Shown here: one piece after another, positions 34,116 through 42,123 of the stretch
How the letters are laid out: every line of letters begins with the position of its first letter
Numbering within the stretch: position 1 is the first letter of the stretch
Assembly: GCF_000350085.1 (NCBI RefSeq)
Contig: NZ_CAUM01000143.1
Coordinates: 1-64,000, forward strand
Source: Mesorhizobium metallidurans STM 2683
Lineage (GTDB): Bacteria; Pseudomonadota; Alphaproteobacteria; Rhizobiales; Rhizobiaceae
DNA: 64,000 nucleotides
Direction of reading: 5' to 3'
Program-made: the position numbers and the translations under genes
Notes under the pieces: model-generated
Databases searched by the model: none
The model's input: the letters and a program-made list of their open reading frames with translations, nothing else
Told to the model about the DNA's origin: nothing

Positions 34116-34448
34116 TCAGCCTTCGGCCGGCGGTGCGGTGCTGCCTTGGCCCGCGAAGCGGCCAAGCTTCGCCTCGGCCGCATCGCGGCTGGCGCCGGAC
34201 ACCGCCCTGCCCGTCCGCCGGTCCAGCACAATGACCGTGCCGTCGTGGGTGCGGATGCACGATCTGCATCCCGCATCGCGCACGGGCGAACCGAAATTCG
34301 TGGCCGGAGGCGCGAGGCCTCCGGCCGTTCCGGTCGCCGGGGGAGACGGCGCCGGATCCGAGGCCTCAGCCTCGGGCTTCGTCCCGGCGGGGGAGGAGGA
34401 CAGCCGGGACGGATGCGAAAGCGAAAAGGGACGCTGCGGCTTGTGCAT
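34116..34448 (-). CDS. Hypothetical protein divergent from the S24 repressor
   Basis: 110 residues. The first half is low complexity (Ser/Pro/Ala-rich). The second half looks folded (DAGCRSCIRTHDGTVIVLDRRTGRAVSGASRDAAEAKLGRF). No family is recognised. Its start faces the repressor gene across 46 bases that contain the candidate operator at 34455-34470, so it is probably part of the repressor's regulon. Confidence 0.5.
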   Translation of the reverse strand: MHKPQRPFSLSHPSRLSSSPAGTKPEAEASDPAPSPPATGTAGGLAPPATNFGSPVRDAGCRSCIRTHDGTVIVLDRRTGRAVSGASRDAAEAKLGRFAGQGSTAPPAEG

Positions 34449-34454
34449 GGCGAG

Positions 34455-34470
34455 ATATAAGCATAACTCA
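34455..34470. promoter_or_regulatory. Candidate operator copy 1 (ATATAAGCATAACTCA)
   Basis: This 16-bp sequence lies between the divergent starts at 34448 and 34495. An exact copy in the opposite orientation lies at 35911-35926, in the other divergent promoter region of the cluster. AT-rich and placed over the likely promoters, it is a good candidate target of the adjacent S24 repressor. Confidence 0.55.
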
Positions 34471-34494
34471 TAAATAAATGCAAGTCATTCTTTC

Positions 34495-35226
34495 ATGGAC
34501 GAAATCGAATCTTATGTTTCAGATGGCGCCATGACGAAAACCCCATTGTCGATCAAGGTCGGGGCGGCGATCCGCAAGGCGCGCAAGCAGCGCGGCCTGG
34601 TGATGCGCCACATCGCCGAGCACAACGACACCGATGTCGCCGCCGTCGGCAATTGGGAGACCGGCCGCAACCTGCCCAAGACCGAGAACCTGTTGAAGAC
34701 AGCCGCCTTCCTGCGCGTCGACCCGGTGGCGCTGGGCAAGGGTGAGGTCGTCTTCCTCGATGACGCCGACAATGTCGCCGACGCCGAGATCGTCACCGAT
34801 CCGGCTCCCCTGCCCACCGGCCCGATGGATATCAAGATTTTCGGCGCCGCCGTCGGCGGCGACGACGGCGACTTCACCTTCAACGGCGAAACGGCCGGTT
34901 ATGTCCAGCGCCCGCCGGGCATAAAGCATCTGCAAAATGTGTTTGCGCTGCATGTGCTCAGCGATTCGATGGTGCCGCGCTACGAGCCCGGCGACATGAT
35001 CTATTGCGGCGGCCGCGACGCCGTACCCGGCGACCATGTGGTGATCGAGACGCTGCCCGAAGAGGGCGAGCGCAACGGCAAGGCCTTCGTCAAGAAACTG
35101 GTCAAGCGCACCGCCGGCGAGCTGGTCGTCGAGCAGTACAATCCGCCGAAGACGCTGACCTTCAACCGCTACGCGATCAAGAGCATCTTCCGCGTCATCC
35201 CGCTCAAGGAACTGCTGGGGTACTAG
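34495..35226 (+). CDS. XRE/S24-peptidase (CI/LexA-like) repressor
   Basis: 243 residues; a second ATG at 34531 is an equally possible start. The XRE helix-turn-helix is at about residues 20-75 (VGAAIRKARKQRGLVMRHIAEHNDTDVAAVGNWETGRNLPKTENL). The S24 self-cleavage domain follows, with Ser in LSDSMVPRYEPGDMIYCGG, and Lys in KAFVKKLVKR. CI-type repressors self-cleave when RecA is activated. The cluster includes dinB, so a DNA-damage response is possible. No phage genes are nearby. Confidence 0.8.
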   Translation: MDEIESYVSDGAMTKTPLSIKVGAAIRKARKQRGLVMRHIAEHNDTDVAAVGNWETGRNLPKTENLLKTAAFLRVDPVALGKGEVVFLDDADNVADAEIVTDPAPLPTGPMDIKIFGAAVGGDDGDFTFNGETAGYVQRPPGIKHLQNVFALHVLSDSMVPRYEPGDMIYCGGRDAVPGDHVVIETLPEEGERNGKAFVKKLVKRTAGELVVEQYNPPKTLTFNRYAIKSIFRVIPLKELLGY

Positions 35227-35293
35227 CGCCTTTCCCTTCTCCCCTGCGGGCGGGGTTATCGCAGGCGGAAAACCGAGGCTTTCGCTCTACGAC

Positions 35294-35438
35294 GGACCCC
35301 CACCCCTCCCCACAAGGGGAGGGAGACTTGCGCTGGCGCTGACCTCGGCAAATTGCCTGCCTTTCGGCGCCAAAGAGGGAAGTTAAGGCGCGCGGCAGCG
35401 TTCCCTCCCCCTTGTGGGGAGGGTTAGGGTGGGGGTCC
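35294..35438. repeat. Inverted repeat of the ACCCCCACC...CTCCCC family
   Basis: Arms at about 35294-35325 (GGACCCCCACCC, CTCCCCACAAGGGGAGGGA) and 35401-35438 (TTCCCTCCCCCTTGTGGGGAGGG, GGGTGGGGGTCC) are imperfect reverse complements flanking about 75 bases. It lies between the repressor gene and the convergent zinc-ribbon gene. It fills most of the 35227-35496 gap, where I see no gene. Confidence 0.8.
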
Positions 35439-35496
35439 TCTTCGCAAGAATCCATATGCGACCGCCCTGCCGCTGCGGGAGAAGGGACGCGCCTCT

Positions 35497-35805
35497 TCAA
35501 GCCCGCCTGGATCTCTCCAGCGGCATCTCGCGTTCATTACGCCTGCGCGCCGCCCTGCGCCGCCGCTCATGCTCCTCGATGAATGCCGCCTGGATCGAAA
35601 CCGCCCTGCCCGGCAGGCCGTCGGCCTGGCAGGCGGAGCAGCGAAGGCGCTCCGAAAGCGCCGCCAGCGGGGTCTGTCCGTTCACGCCGTATCGCCTGAG
35701 TTCGGCCGGTTTCCACCATCGGTTTCGACCGCAATCGATACATTCGACCGCAATCGAAACGACATCGGCGATCGTCGCCTCCTTGCCCGGCAATGTCATC
35801 GTCAC
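35497..35805 (-). CDS. Small zinc-ribbon-like protein
   Basis: 102 residues from ATG 35805. Two Cys pairs (CIDCGRNRW and CSACQADG) about 35 residues apart suggest a zinc ribbon. A central helix (WKPAELRRYGVNGQTPLAALSERLR) lies between them and an Arg/Glu-rich tail follows. No family is recognised. The gene starts on the far side of the second candidate operator and may belong to the S24 repressor's regulon. Confidence 0.55.
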   Translation of the reverse strand: MTMTLPGKEATIADVVSIAVECIDCGRNRWWKPAELRRYGVNGQTPLAALSERLRCSACQADGLPGRAVSIQAAFIEEHERRRRAARRRNEREMPLERSRRA

Positions 35806-35910
35806 TTCGCCCCTTTGTTCCTGTTTTGTTCACATCATTGTCGGTTTTTCCCCAGGAGTCGAGTCGGTTCCGCTCAAAGTCACAATAAAAGTTTCGCTTG
35901 TACATATTTT

Positions 35911-35926
35911 TGAGTTATGCTTATAT
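35911..35926. promoter_or_regulatory. Candidate operator copy 2 (TGAGTTATGCTTATAT)
   Basis: Exact reverse complement of the 16-bp motif at 34455-34470. It lies in the 190-base divergent region between the zinc-ribbon gene and the gene at 35996. Confidence 0.55.
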
Positions 35927-35995
35927 TTGCCAAGCCACCGTCGCGACCGACACCGATGGGCGGCAGGCGCGGCCGTCGGCATTGAGGAAGTGACG

Positions 35996-36358
35996 ATGGT
36001 TTCCACCCAATTCGCCCGCGACTGCGGCTATACCGGCGACAGCCCGGCCATGCTGGCCGCGTTGACGGCCATCCGCCTCGACGGCATAGCCAGGGCCCGG
36101 CAGGGCCACGACCAGCGCAAGGCGGTGGTAGACCGGCTGAAGCAGAGCGAGGCCCTGTTCCTGGCGGCGATCTGTCCGGCGCTGTCGGCCGGGGAGGCGA
36201 TCGAGGATGCCGCCCGCTTCATCGCCTGTTACCGCAACATGCCGCGCTGGCGCCAGGAAAGGCGAATGCGAGATCTGGCCCGCGCCAAACAGCAGCGGCT
36301 CCTGGCGCGCTTCTTCCGCCGCTTCGGCCAGCGCCTTTGGACACGGGAAGCCGCGTGA
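35996..36358 (+). CDS. Hypothetical helical protein of the repressor cluster
   Basis: 120 residues from ATG 35996 with a GAGGAAG site. It is predicted almost all helical (STQFARDCGYTGDSPAMLAALTAIRLDGIARARQGHDQRKAVVDRLKQSEALFLAAICPALSAGEAIEDAARFIA) and ends with a strongly basic segment (RQERRMRDLARAKQQRLLARFFRRF). No family is recognised. Promoter placement beside the 16-bp motif suggests control by the S24 repressor. Confidence 0.5.
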   Translation: MVSTQFARDCGYTGDSPAMLAALTAIRLDGIARARQGHDQRKAVVDRLKQSEALFLAAICPALSAGEAIEDAARFIACYRNMPRWRQERRMRDLARAKQQRLLARFFRRFGQRLWTREAA

Positions 36359-36429
36359 GCCGGGCAGGTCGGCGTTCCTCGCCTTCACGAAAGTGGGGGA
36401 GGAACCCGAGTCTTGAGCGATCAAGCTTC

Positions 36430-36463
36430 TTGACAATCCGCCCATTTTGTTCCCTTTATGTTC
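36430..36463 (+). promoter_or_regulatory. SOS (LexA) box and promoter of dinB
   Basis: GTTC-N7-GTTC (36449-36463) is the LexA-binding consensus of Alphaproteobacteria. A perfect TTGACA -35 lies at 36430-36435, and a CTTTAT -10 candidate (36454-36459) falls inside the box, so LexA would block the promoter. Confidence 0.8.
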
Positions 36464-36521
36464 TATTCAAAATCACCTCTCAACAATGCGGCATTCCAAC
36501 CGCCGCGGGCGAACGGCTCGG

Positions 36522-37763
36522 ATGGAAGCCAACATCCTCCACGCGGATCTCGACGCCTTCTATGCCTCGGTCGAGCAATTGCTCGACCCTTCCCTGCGCG
36601 GCAGGCCGATCGCTGCTGGCGGCGGCGTGGTGCTGGCCGCCTCCTACGAGGCCAAGGCTTTCGGCGTGCGCGGCGGAATGCCGGGGCGGCGGGCGCGCGA
36701 ACTCTGCCCCGGGCTGATCTTCGTTGGCGGCAACTTGAGGGAATACCAGCGGCTAGGCGATGCGGCTATTCAAGTGCTCGGCGATTTCACGCCGGTGGTC
36801 GAGCGCATTTCCATCGACGAGGCCTTCGCCGATGTCGCCGGCTGCACCCATCTGTTCGGCCCGCCGGCCGAGATCGCCGCAGCCATCCGCCGCCGCGTCA
36901 AGTCCGAGCTCGGCCTGCCGATCTCGGTCGGGGTGGCGCGCACCAAGCATCTGGCCAAGATCGCCTCGCAAGTGGCCAAGCCCGACGGGCTGGTGGTGGT
37001 CGATCCGCGCCATGAGCTGGAATTCCTGCATGATCTGCCGGTCGAGCTGATGTGGGGCGTCGGCCCGGTCACCAGGCAGCGGCTGGCCGGCATCGGCGTC
37101 AACACCATCGGTGAGCTGGCGAAGATGCCGGGATGGTCGCTGGAGCGTCTGCTCGGTCCGGCCGCGGGCGAAAAGCTCAATGCACTGGCGTGGAATCGCG
37201 ATCCGCGCAAGCTCGAGACGCAGCGCCGGGCGCGATCGGCCGGCGCGCAATCGGCGCTCGGCAGGAAACCCGCAGCGGAAAAAATCTTCGTGCCGGCGCT
37301 GCTGCATCTGGCCGACAGGGTCGCCACCAGGTTGCGGGCGAAATCGCGGCCCGGCCGCACGGTGACGGTCCGCGTCCGCTTCGCCGATTTGCGCTCGGTG
37401 ACGCGCTCGATCACGCTTGACCAGCCGATTTCGGCAACCGCCATGCTGGCCGAGATCGCCGAGGCGCTGGTGCGCAAGGTGCTCGTTGACCATCCGCACG
37501 AAAAGACCATCTCGCTGCTGGCCATCGCCGTCTCGCATCTGGAGCAGCAGGCGGGGCTGCAACTGGAACTGCCGCTCGGCCTCGACGATGACCGGCGCCG
37601 TCCCGGTACCCGCAAGGGTGCGGCACGCTGGACCGCCGACCGCGCCATCGACAAGATCCGCGACCGTTTCGGCTGGGAAGCGGTCGGCTATGCCTCGGTG
37701 GCGCTCGGGCCGCGGCGGTCGGTTCCCGACGCGTTCCGCGAACTGGCCGAGAAGGAATTGTGA
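36522..37763 (+). CDS. dinB: DNA polymerase IV (Y family)
   Basis: 413 residues from ATG 36522 (MEANILHADLDAFYASVEQ); an in-frame ATG at 36486 would add 12 residues. Catalytic acidic residues are in HADLDAFYASVEQ and RISIDEAFADV. The palm, fingers, thumb (GVGPVTRQRLAGIGVNTIGELAK) and little-finger regions are all present. It performs translesion synthesis. The SOS box upstream predicts induction by DNA damage. The C-terminus (FRELAEKEL) lacks an obvious beta-clamp-binding motif, as far as I can see. Confidence 0.92.
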   Translation: MEANILHADLDAFYASVEQLLDPSLRGRPIAAGGGVVLAASYEAKAFGVRGGMPGRRARELCPGLIFVGGNLREYQRLGDAAIQVLGDFTPVVERISIDEAFADVAGCTHLFGPPAEIAAAIRRRVKSELGLPISVGVARTKHLAKIASQVAKPDGLVVVDPRHELEFLHDLPVELMWGVGPVTRQRLAGIGVNTIGELAKMPGWSLERLLGPAAGEKLNALAWNRDPRKLETQRRARSAGAQSALGRKPAAEKIFVPALLHLADRVATRLRAKSRPGRTVTVRVRFADLRSVTRSITLDQPISATAMLAEIAEALVRKVLVDHPHEKTISLLAIAVSHLEQQAGLQLELPLGLDDDRRRPGTRKGAARWTADRAIDKIRDRFGWEAVGYASVALGPRRSVPDAFRELAEKEL

Positions 37764-37875
37764 ACCGGCGCTGGCGATCCCCGGCCGCCCGGTTGACGAA
37801 CCGCATCCGCCTGTGAATGATCCGCCGCGCCGGCCGGGCAGCTTCGGCGAGCCGGCGCCGAGAAAAGGATCCGTC

Positions 37876-38739
37876 ATGACAAGCAAGCTGCGCGGCGTCA
37901 TCGCCGCCATTCCAACCCCGGTCACCCAGACACTCGAACCCGACATCGGCCGTTTCGTCAGCCTGGCGGGCAGGCTGCTCGACGAAGGCTGCGACGCGCT
38001 CAACATGTGCGGCACCACCGGCGAGGCGACCTCGATGAGCCTTGCCCAGCGCAAGGCGCTGATGTCGGCCGCCGCCAACGCCCTGCCGCGCGACAGGCTG
38101 ATGGTCGGCACCGGGGCCGCGTCCGTCACCGACGCGATCGAGCTCACCCGCCATGCCGGCGAACTCGGCCTCGCCGGCGCGTTGCTGCTGCCGCCCTTCT
38201 ACTACAAGAACGTCGGCGACGACGGGGTGATCGCCTATTTCGACGCAGTCGCGCAGATGACCGCGGCGCAGGCGACGCCGCTCTACCTCTATCATTTCCC
38301 GGCTTTGTCGGGAGTTCCCTTCCACCCGGCGCTGGTGACGGCATTGCGGGAGCGGATCGGACCGCGCCTCAGCGGCCTCAAGGATTCATCGGGCGACCTC
38401 GCCTATTCCCGCACGGTCCCGAGCGACGAGGGATCGCTGATGGAGGCCAGGGACGGCACCTTCGCCGGCTGCATCTCCGCCACCGCCAATCTCTCCAGCA
38501 GGCTGTGCGCCGCCGCCTGGCGCGACGGCGATGCCGGCGCGCTCGCGACGGCGTCGGCCGTTCGCAAACGCGTGGCCTCGGGCCCGCTGATCCCCGGCAT
38601 CAAGGCCATGGTTGCCGAAATGATGGCCGACCCGTCCTATGCCTCGCCATTGCCGCCGCTGACGGCGCTGCCTGCCGCCGAGAGCGAAAAGCTCAAGCAC
38701 GATCTCGAGGGCATTCTCGGCCGCGATATCGGATTCTGA
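37876..38739 (+). CDS. DapA-family aldolase/lyase
   Basis: 287 residues from ATG 37876 with an AAAAGGATC site. It is a TIM-barrel Schiff-base aldolase of the dihydrodipicolinate synthase superfamily: GVIAAIPTPV, NMCGTTGEATSMSLAQRKAL, the catalytic Tyr in YLYHFPAL and the Schiff-base Lys in GLKDSSGD. True DapA binds pyruvate; the changes here (TTGEATS rather than TTGES) suggest a catabolic relative such as an N-acetylneuraminate lyase-like or keto-deoxy-sugar enzyme. It follows dinB by 112 bases. Confidence 0.82.
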   Translation: MTSKLRGVIAAIPTPVTQTLEPDIGRFVSLAGRLLDEGCDALNMCGTTGEATSMSLAQRKALMSAAANALPRDRLMVGTGAASVTDAIELTRHAGELGLAGALLLPPFYYKNVGDDGVIAYFDAVAQMTAAQATPLYLYHFPALSGVPFHPALVTALRERIGPRLSGLKDSSGDLAYSRTVPSDEGSLMEARDGTFAGCISATANLSSRLCAAAWRDGDAGALATASAVRKRVASGPLIPGIKAMVAEMMADPSYASPLPPLTALPAAESEKLKHDLEGILGRDIGF

Positions 38740-38873
38740 GGTGCGGGATCCGACTGGCTCCCAGCGATCAGGTCGGACAAAAAGGCAATCGCCCAGTCGT
38801 CGCGGCCCGCCCTGCTGCCGCGTCCGGATGGATCGAGGAATGGAACTATCTGTTCGCCTCGGCCAGCTGGTCG

Positions 38874-39737
38874 TCAGACCAGAAGTGTTGCGCCGCCCCA
38901 GGCGATCAGGGCGATGCCGGCTGCCCGGCCGACCCAGTGGCCGGCAGGAAACGCCTTTTCAACCAGCACCAGAATGGCGAGCGCGGCAACCCACACCAGG
39001 TTCATGATGCCGCCCACGAACAGCAAAGCCATCAGCATCCAGCAGCATCCGACGCAAAAGGCCCCGTGCAGTGCGCCCAAACGCAGCGCGCCAAGTGCGT
39101 GCGGACGCCAGTGGCGGGAAAGGAACGCCGTCGGTGTCCGGCAGTGCGACAGGCAGGCGTTCTTGAGCGGCGAGAGCTGATACAGGCCCGCGGTAATCAG
39201 GACGATGCCTGAAAGCCAGCGGCTCTGCGAACTCATCGTCGTCGCGGAAACGAATGCCCCGCGTTCGAGCAGCCAGTGCAGCGCGGCCGCCGCGACGGAG
39301 AACCCCAGCCAGACCAGGAGGTAGCCTGCCATGAATACGCCGGTGGGCGCGAGCTTGTCCTGGATCCGACCCTGTGCGAGCGCATGGCGATGCACGCGCG
39401 CATAGAGCAGGACAGTCGGCGCGGCGCTTGGCGACATCATGGCGACCATCATGACCCACCACATCGCGATCATCAGCGCCCAGATCGCGGCCCCCCAGAC
39501 CCGCGGTTCCGTCGCCATGTCCATACCACCCATGTCCATGCCGGGCATATCGGAGGTCATGTCGGCGGTTTGCTGATAGGGGAACAGCGCGAGCCTCGAC
39601 ATCTCCCACGCATTTATGCCGAGCCCTGCACCGGCGACGATATAGAGCCAGGCCAGCAGGCACAGCGCCACCACGCCCGCAATCGTGAGGACGCGGTCGC
39701 GTCTGAGCAGGCGTTCCAGTGGCGACGCGCCGTCCAT
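38874..39737 (-). CDS. DUF2182 metal-binding-type membrane protein
   Basis: 287 residues from ATG 39737 with about seven membrane helices. A Met-rich loop after the first helix (MTSDMPGMDMGGMDM) resembles copper-binding segments. The conserved helix MWWVMMVAMMSPSAAPTVLLY and the CVGCCWMLMALLFVGGIMNLVWV region define DUF2182. It is encoded 7 bases downstream of the DUF1326 gene, a pairing seen repeatedly in proteobacteria, so the two probably work together. The function is unknown, and metal handling is inferred from composition. Confidence 0.8.
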   Translation of the reverse strand: MDGASPLERLLRRDRVLTIAGVVALCLLAWLYIVAGAGLGINAWEMSRLALFPYQQTADMTSDMPGMDMGGMDMATEPRVWGAAIWALMIAMWWVMMVAMMSPSAAPTVLLYARVHRHALAQGRIQDKLAPTGVFMAGYLLVWLGFSVAAAALHWLLERGAFVSATTMSSQSRWLSGIVLITAGLYQLSPLKNACLSHCRTPTAFLSRHWRPHALGALRLGALHGAFCVGCCWMLMALLFVGGIMNLVWVAALAILVLVEKAFPAGHWVGRAAGIALIAWGGATLLV

Positions 39738-39744
39738 GCGGCGG

Positions 39745-40377
39745 TCAGGCGCGCACCACCCCGTGATTGTTGAGATGCAGCCGCGCGAACTGGCCGTAGC
39801 TGTCTTTCGTGTCCACCTGAACCGGCCCGCTGGTTGTGCTCGAAGCACTGCCGATCTCGGCGACCGCGTATTCGAAGCCGTTCGGCAACACGATCTGAGC
39901 GCGCGAGTCCGCGCCTGTCACCTTGTTGCGGATCGGTTCGCCGACCGTTTCGATATAGTCCTTGACGAAGATACGACCCCTGCGGCCGTCGATATCGAGG
40001 TCGAGATCGATCTTCGTGAAAACCGGTTCATTCATTTTTGTCACGGTTGAGGCGTAGACGGCGAACATCGTCGCGAACGGGTCGGTGTCCTGGCCCGTCA
40101 TGATGCGCAGCAGCGCTTCGCGCTGCCGGTCGGTTGCATTCTCGTCGACAAAAGCGATGGCTTCGCCATTGCCTTCGTGGATCGCGCCAGGCCATTTGAA
40201 GATCGCCGCGATCCGCAGGCCATCGAGACCGGTCTCGCCATGATGGCCTTCATCGATCTGGATGCCGGCCACCGCATGGCAATGGCCCTTGTCGGGCAGC
40301 GCATTGAATTGACAGTTGCAGCCATATTCGCAGGTGCAATTGACGAGTTCGCGTCCCCTGATCTCCCAAGACGTCAT
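39745..40377 (-). CDS. DUF1326 protein
   Basis: 210 residues. The N-terminal cysteine motif WEIRGRELVNCTCEYGCNCQFNALP defines DUF1326 and may bind metal or a redox cofactor. A mixed strand region follows (CHAVAGIQIDEGHHGETGLDGLRIAAIFKWPGAIHEGNG). The gene lies directly upstream of the DUF2182 membrane protein. The Cys-x-Cys-x4-Cys-x-Cys layout and the Met-rich partner suggest a metal-related function, but none is proven. Confidence 0.8.
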   Translation of the reverse strand: MTSWEIRGRELVNCTCEYGCNCQFNALPDKGHCHAVAGIQIDEGHHGETGLDGLRIAAIFKWPGAIHEGNGEAIAFVDENATDRQREALLRIMTGQDTDPFATMFAVYASTVTKMNEPVFTKIDLDLDIDGRRGRIFVKDYIETVGEPIRNKVTGADSRAQIVLPNGFEYAVAEIGSASSTTSGPVQVDTKDSYGQFARLHLNNHGVVRA

Positions 40378-40484
40378 GACGATCCTCCCTGATCTCGGAA
40401 TATTAGACCATCATCATACACCTGCGCCGGCCGCACCGCCACCCTCTGTCGCCTTCGCGCGCCATCTCAGCGCCATTCCGGCCC

Positions 40485-41384
40485 TCAGCCTTCGATCGTG
40501 CTGATTTCCGCATCGACCAGACACCAGGGCGCGTAGCGGAAGTCGCGTATCTCGATCACCCGCTCGCCCGACCACTCGACCAGCATGAAGCCGCGCACGG
40601 GGCCGTCCGGCTGCCTTGGGTCGCGGATCAGGATCGCCGGCCGGCCGTCGACGAAGCCGGGCGACAGCGTCCAGTCGCTCGCGCGGTCGTAATTGCCGAA
40701 ATAGGTCGACACTTCGGCCTTGCCGCGCATGCGGGTGCGGTTGACGACTTCGAGCTTTATATCCTCGGCGATCAGCGCCCTGACGGCGTCAAAGTCGCGC
40801 GCGTTGAACAGGTCGACATAGCGGCGCAGGCGCCGCTCGTCCTCGGCGTCGAGTTTTGGCACAGCGGCCTGTTCGGGCTCTGATGCCAAAAGGCGAAGCC
40901 GCGCCCGCCCGCGATGCAGCGCCGCCTTGGTCGCGGCCAGCGTCGCGCCAGAGACCTCGCAGGTCTCGTGCAGGGAAAGGCCGAGCACGTCGACCAGGAT
41001 CACGGCGCTGCGCTGCGCCAGCGAAAGCCGCATGAAGCTGCGCAGGCCGGTGGCGGCGGCGAGCCGACTGTCGGCACCGCCTGAGGGATCCTCGATCGTG
41101 GTCATGTCGGCCTCGGTGATGCGCGACCGCTCCCGCTGGCGCCGGCGCAGATGGTCCTGCGCGGCATTGTGGGCGATGCGAAACAGCCATTGCTCGGGCC
41201 GCTCGACCGCCGCGCTGCCGTCGACCGCCTGCAGCGCCTTGAGCAGCGTCTCCTGCACGATGTCCTCGCCGTCGATCACCGAGCCGGCCATGCGGGCGCA
41301 GTAGCGGTGCAGCTTCGGGCGGAGCTCGGAGAGCATCGCCTCCAGCGCCGGCCGGTCGAGTTTCCGTGGGATCATGGCGTCCAT
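40485..41384 (-). CDS. ECF sigma factor with SnoaL-like C-terminal domain
   Basis: 299 residues from ATG 41384; ATG 41375 is an alternative. Region 2 (LHRYCARMAGSVIDGEDIVQETLLKAL, EQWLFRIAHNAAQDHLRRRQ) and region 4 (LSLAQRSAVILVDVLGLSLHETCEVSGATLAATKAALHRGRARL) are intact. The C-terminal 110 residues form an NTF2/SnoaL-like domain (RRYVDLFNARDFDAVRALIAEDIKLEV). This matches ECF groups in which the C-terminal domain, rather than an anti-sigma factor, controls activity. No anti-sigma gene is adjacent. It follows a truncated gene by 1 base. Confidence 0.85.
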   Translation of the reverse strand: MDAMIPRKLDRPALEAMLSELRPKLHRYCARMAGSVIDGEDIVQETLLKALQAVDGSAAVERPEQWLFRIAHNAAQDHLRRRQRERSRITEADMTTIEDPSGGADSRLAAATGLRSFMRLSLAQRSAVILVDVLGLSLHETCEVSGATLAATKAALHRGRARLRLLASEPEQAAVPKLDAEDERRLRRYVDLFNARDFDAVRALIAEDIKLEVVNRTRMRGKAEVSTYFGNYDRASDWTLSPGFVDGRPAILIRDPRQPDGPVRGFMLVEWSGERVIEIRDFRYAPWCLVDAEISTIEG

Positions 41385-41385
41385 T

Positions 41386-41640
41386 CTATCCGGCTTTGCC
41401 GCCCTCGAGGACATGGTAGTTGCCGATGATTTTGGCGGGCGATCGCTTGACCGGGGTCGAACGCCGCTCCGCATGGTTTTGCGTGAACGCCTCGAAGGCC
41501 GCAAGCCCGGTCAGCGCGGACGTATCATTTCCCTCGCCGACGACGTGGATGAACTCGCCGTCGTCCAGTTCGAGCACGAGATAGCGCACGGTCTGCGGCG
41601 CCGTCTCATCCAGCGCCTCGAACACCTTTGCCACCGGCCG
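41386..41640 (-). pseudogene. Small conserved protein truncated at its N-terminus
   Basis: The recognisable part (VAKVFEALDETAPQTVRYLVLELDDGEFIHVVGEGNDT...LAAFEAFTQNHAERRSTPV) matches about the last 80 residues of a common dimeric alpha/beta-barrel-like protein. The usual first 15-20 residues are missing. The frame continues beyond 41640 only as antisense of a truncated VOC gene. The start and promoter appear to be deleted. Confidence 0.6.
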
Positions 41641-41915
41641 ACGAGAAGATGGGCCATAGCGGCTGGCGCTGGATCGAACTGACATTACCCGGCGCTGTCA
41701 CCAACCTGCATTTCGTGAGGCGCGCCGACGACACGCCAGGCGCAGAGCCCGTGCTGGTGCTGGTCGACGAGAATGTCGAGGCCACGATCGCCGCTTTGAA
41801 GGCGGGCGGCGTCGAGATCATCACCGAACCGCAGGAGGCGCCCTGGCAGCCGGACCGCACGGTGGCGGAATTTCGCGACAGCGAGGGCAACCGTATGGTG
41901 ATCGGCAGCCAATGA
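41628..41915 (+). pseudogene. VOC-family (glyoxalase-like) protein, C-terminal half
   Basis: Reads ADEKMGHSGWRWIELTLPGAVTNLHFV...PVLVLVDENVEATIAALKAGGVEIITEPQEAPW...AEFRDSEGNRMVIG. This is the second beta-alpha-beta-beta-beta module of a vicinal-oxygen-chelate protein with its final metal-ligand region. The first module (about 30-40 residues from the start) is missing. The break coincides with that of the opposite-strand gene near 41640, so one deletion removed both 5' ends. Confidence 0.65.
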
Positions 41916-42123
41916 GCGCGGCCAGCCGGAGAGCAGGCATCTGAATTTTGACGCGGCCGTCTGAACGGCTGGAGAGAGTGACGCGCCGACTTTCAGTCGC
42001 ACGGCTGAACGGCTCAAATGCGCGCCAGAAACGCGGCGCCGGCAGGGAATGGCTCGTCACTTGCATTGCGGTCGCGCGACATTTGCATCATTCTGCGCAG
42101 GTACGCGGATGGGGATTGGCATC

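Noticed and set aside
34116..36358. Prophage
   Set aside because: An S24 repressor and small unknown genes are present, but there is no integrase, terminase, capsid, tail or lysis gene, so only a repressor cluster is supported.
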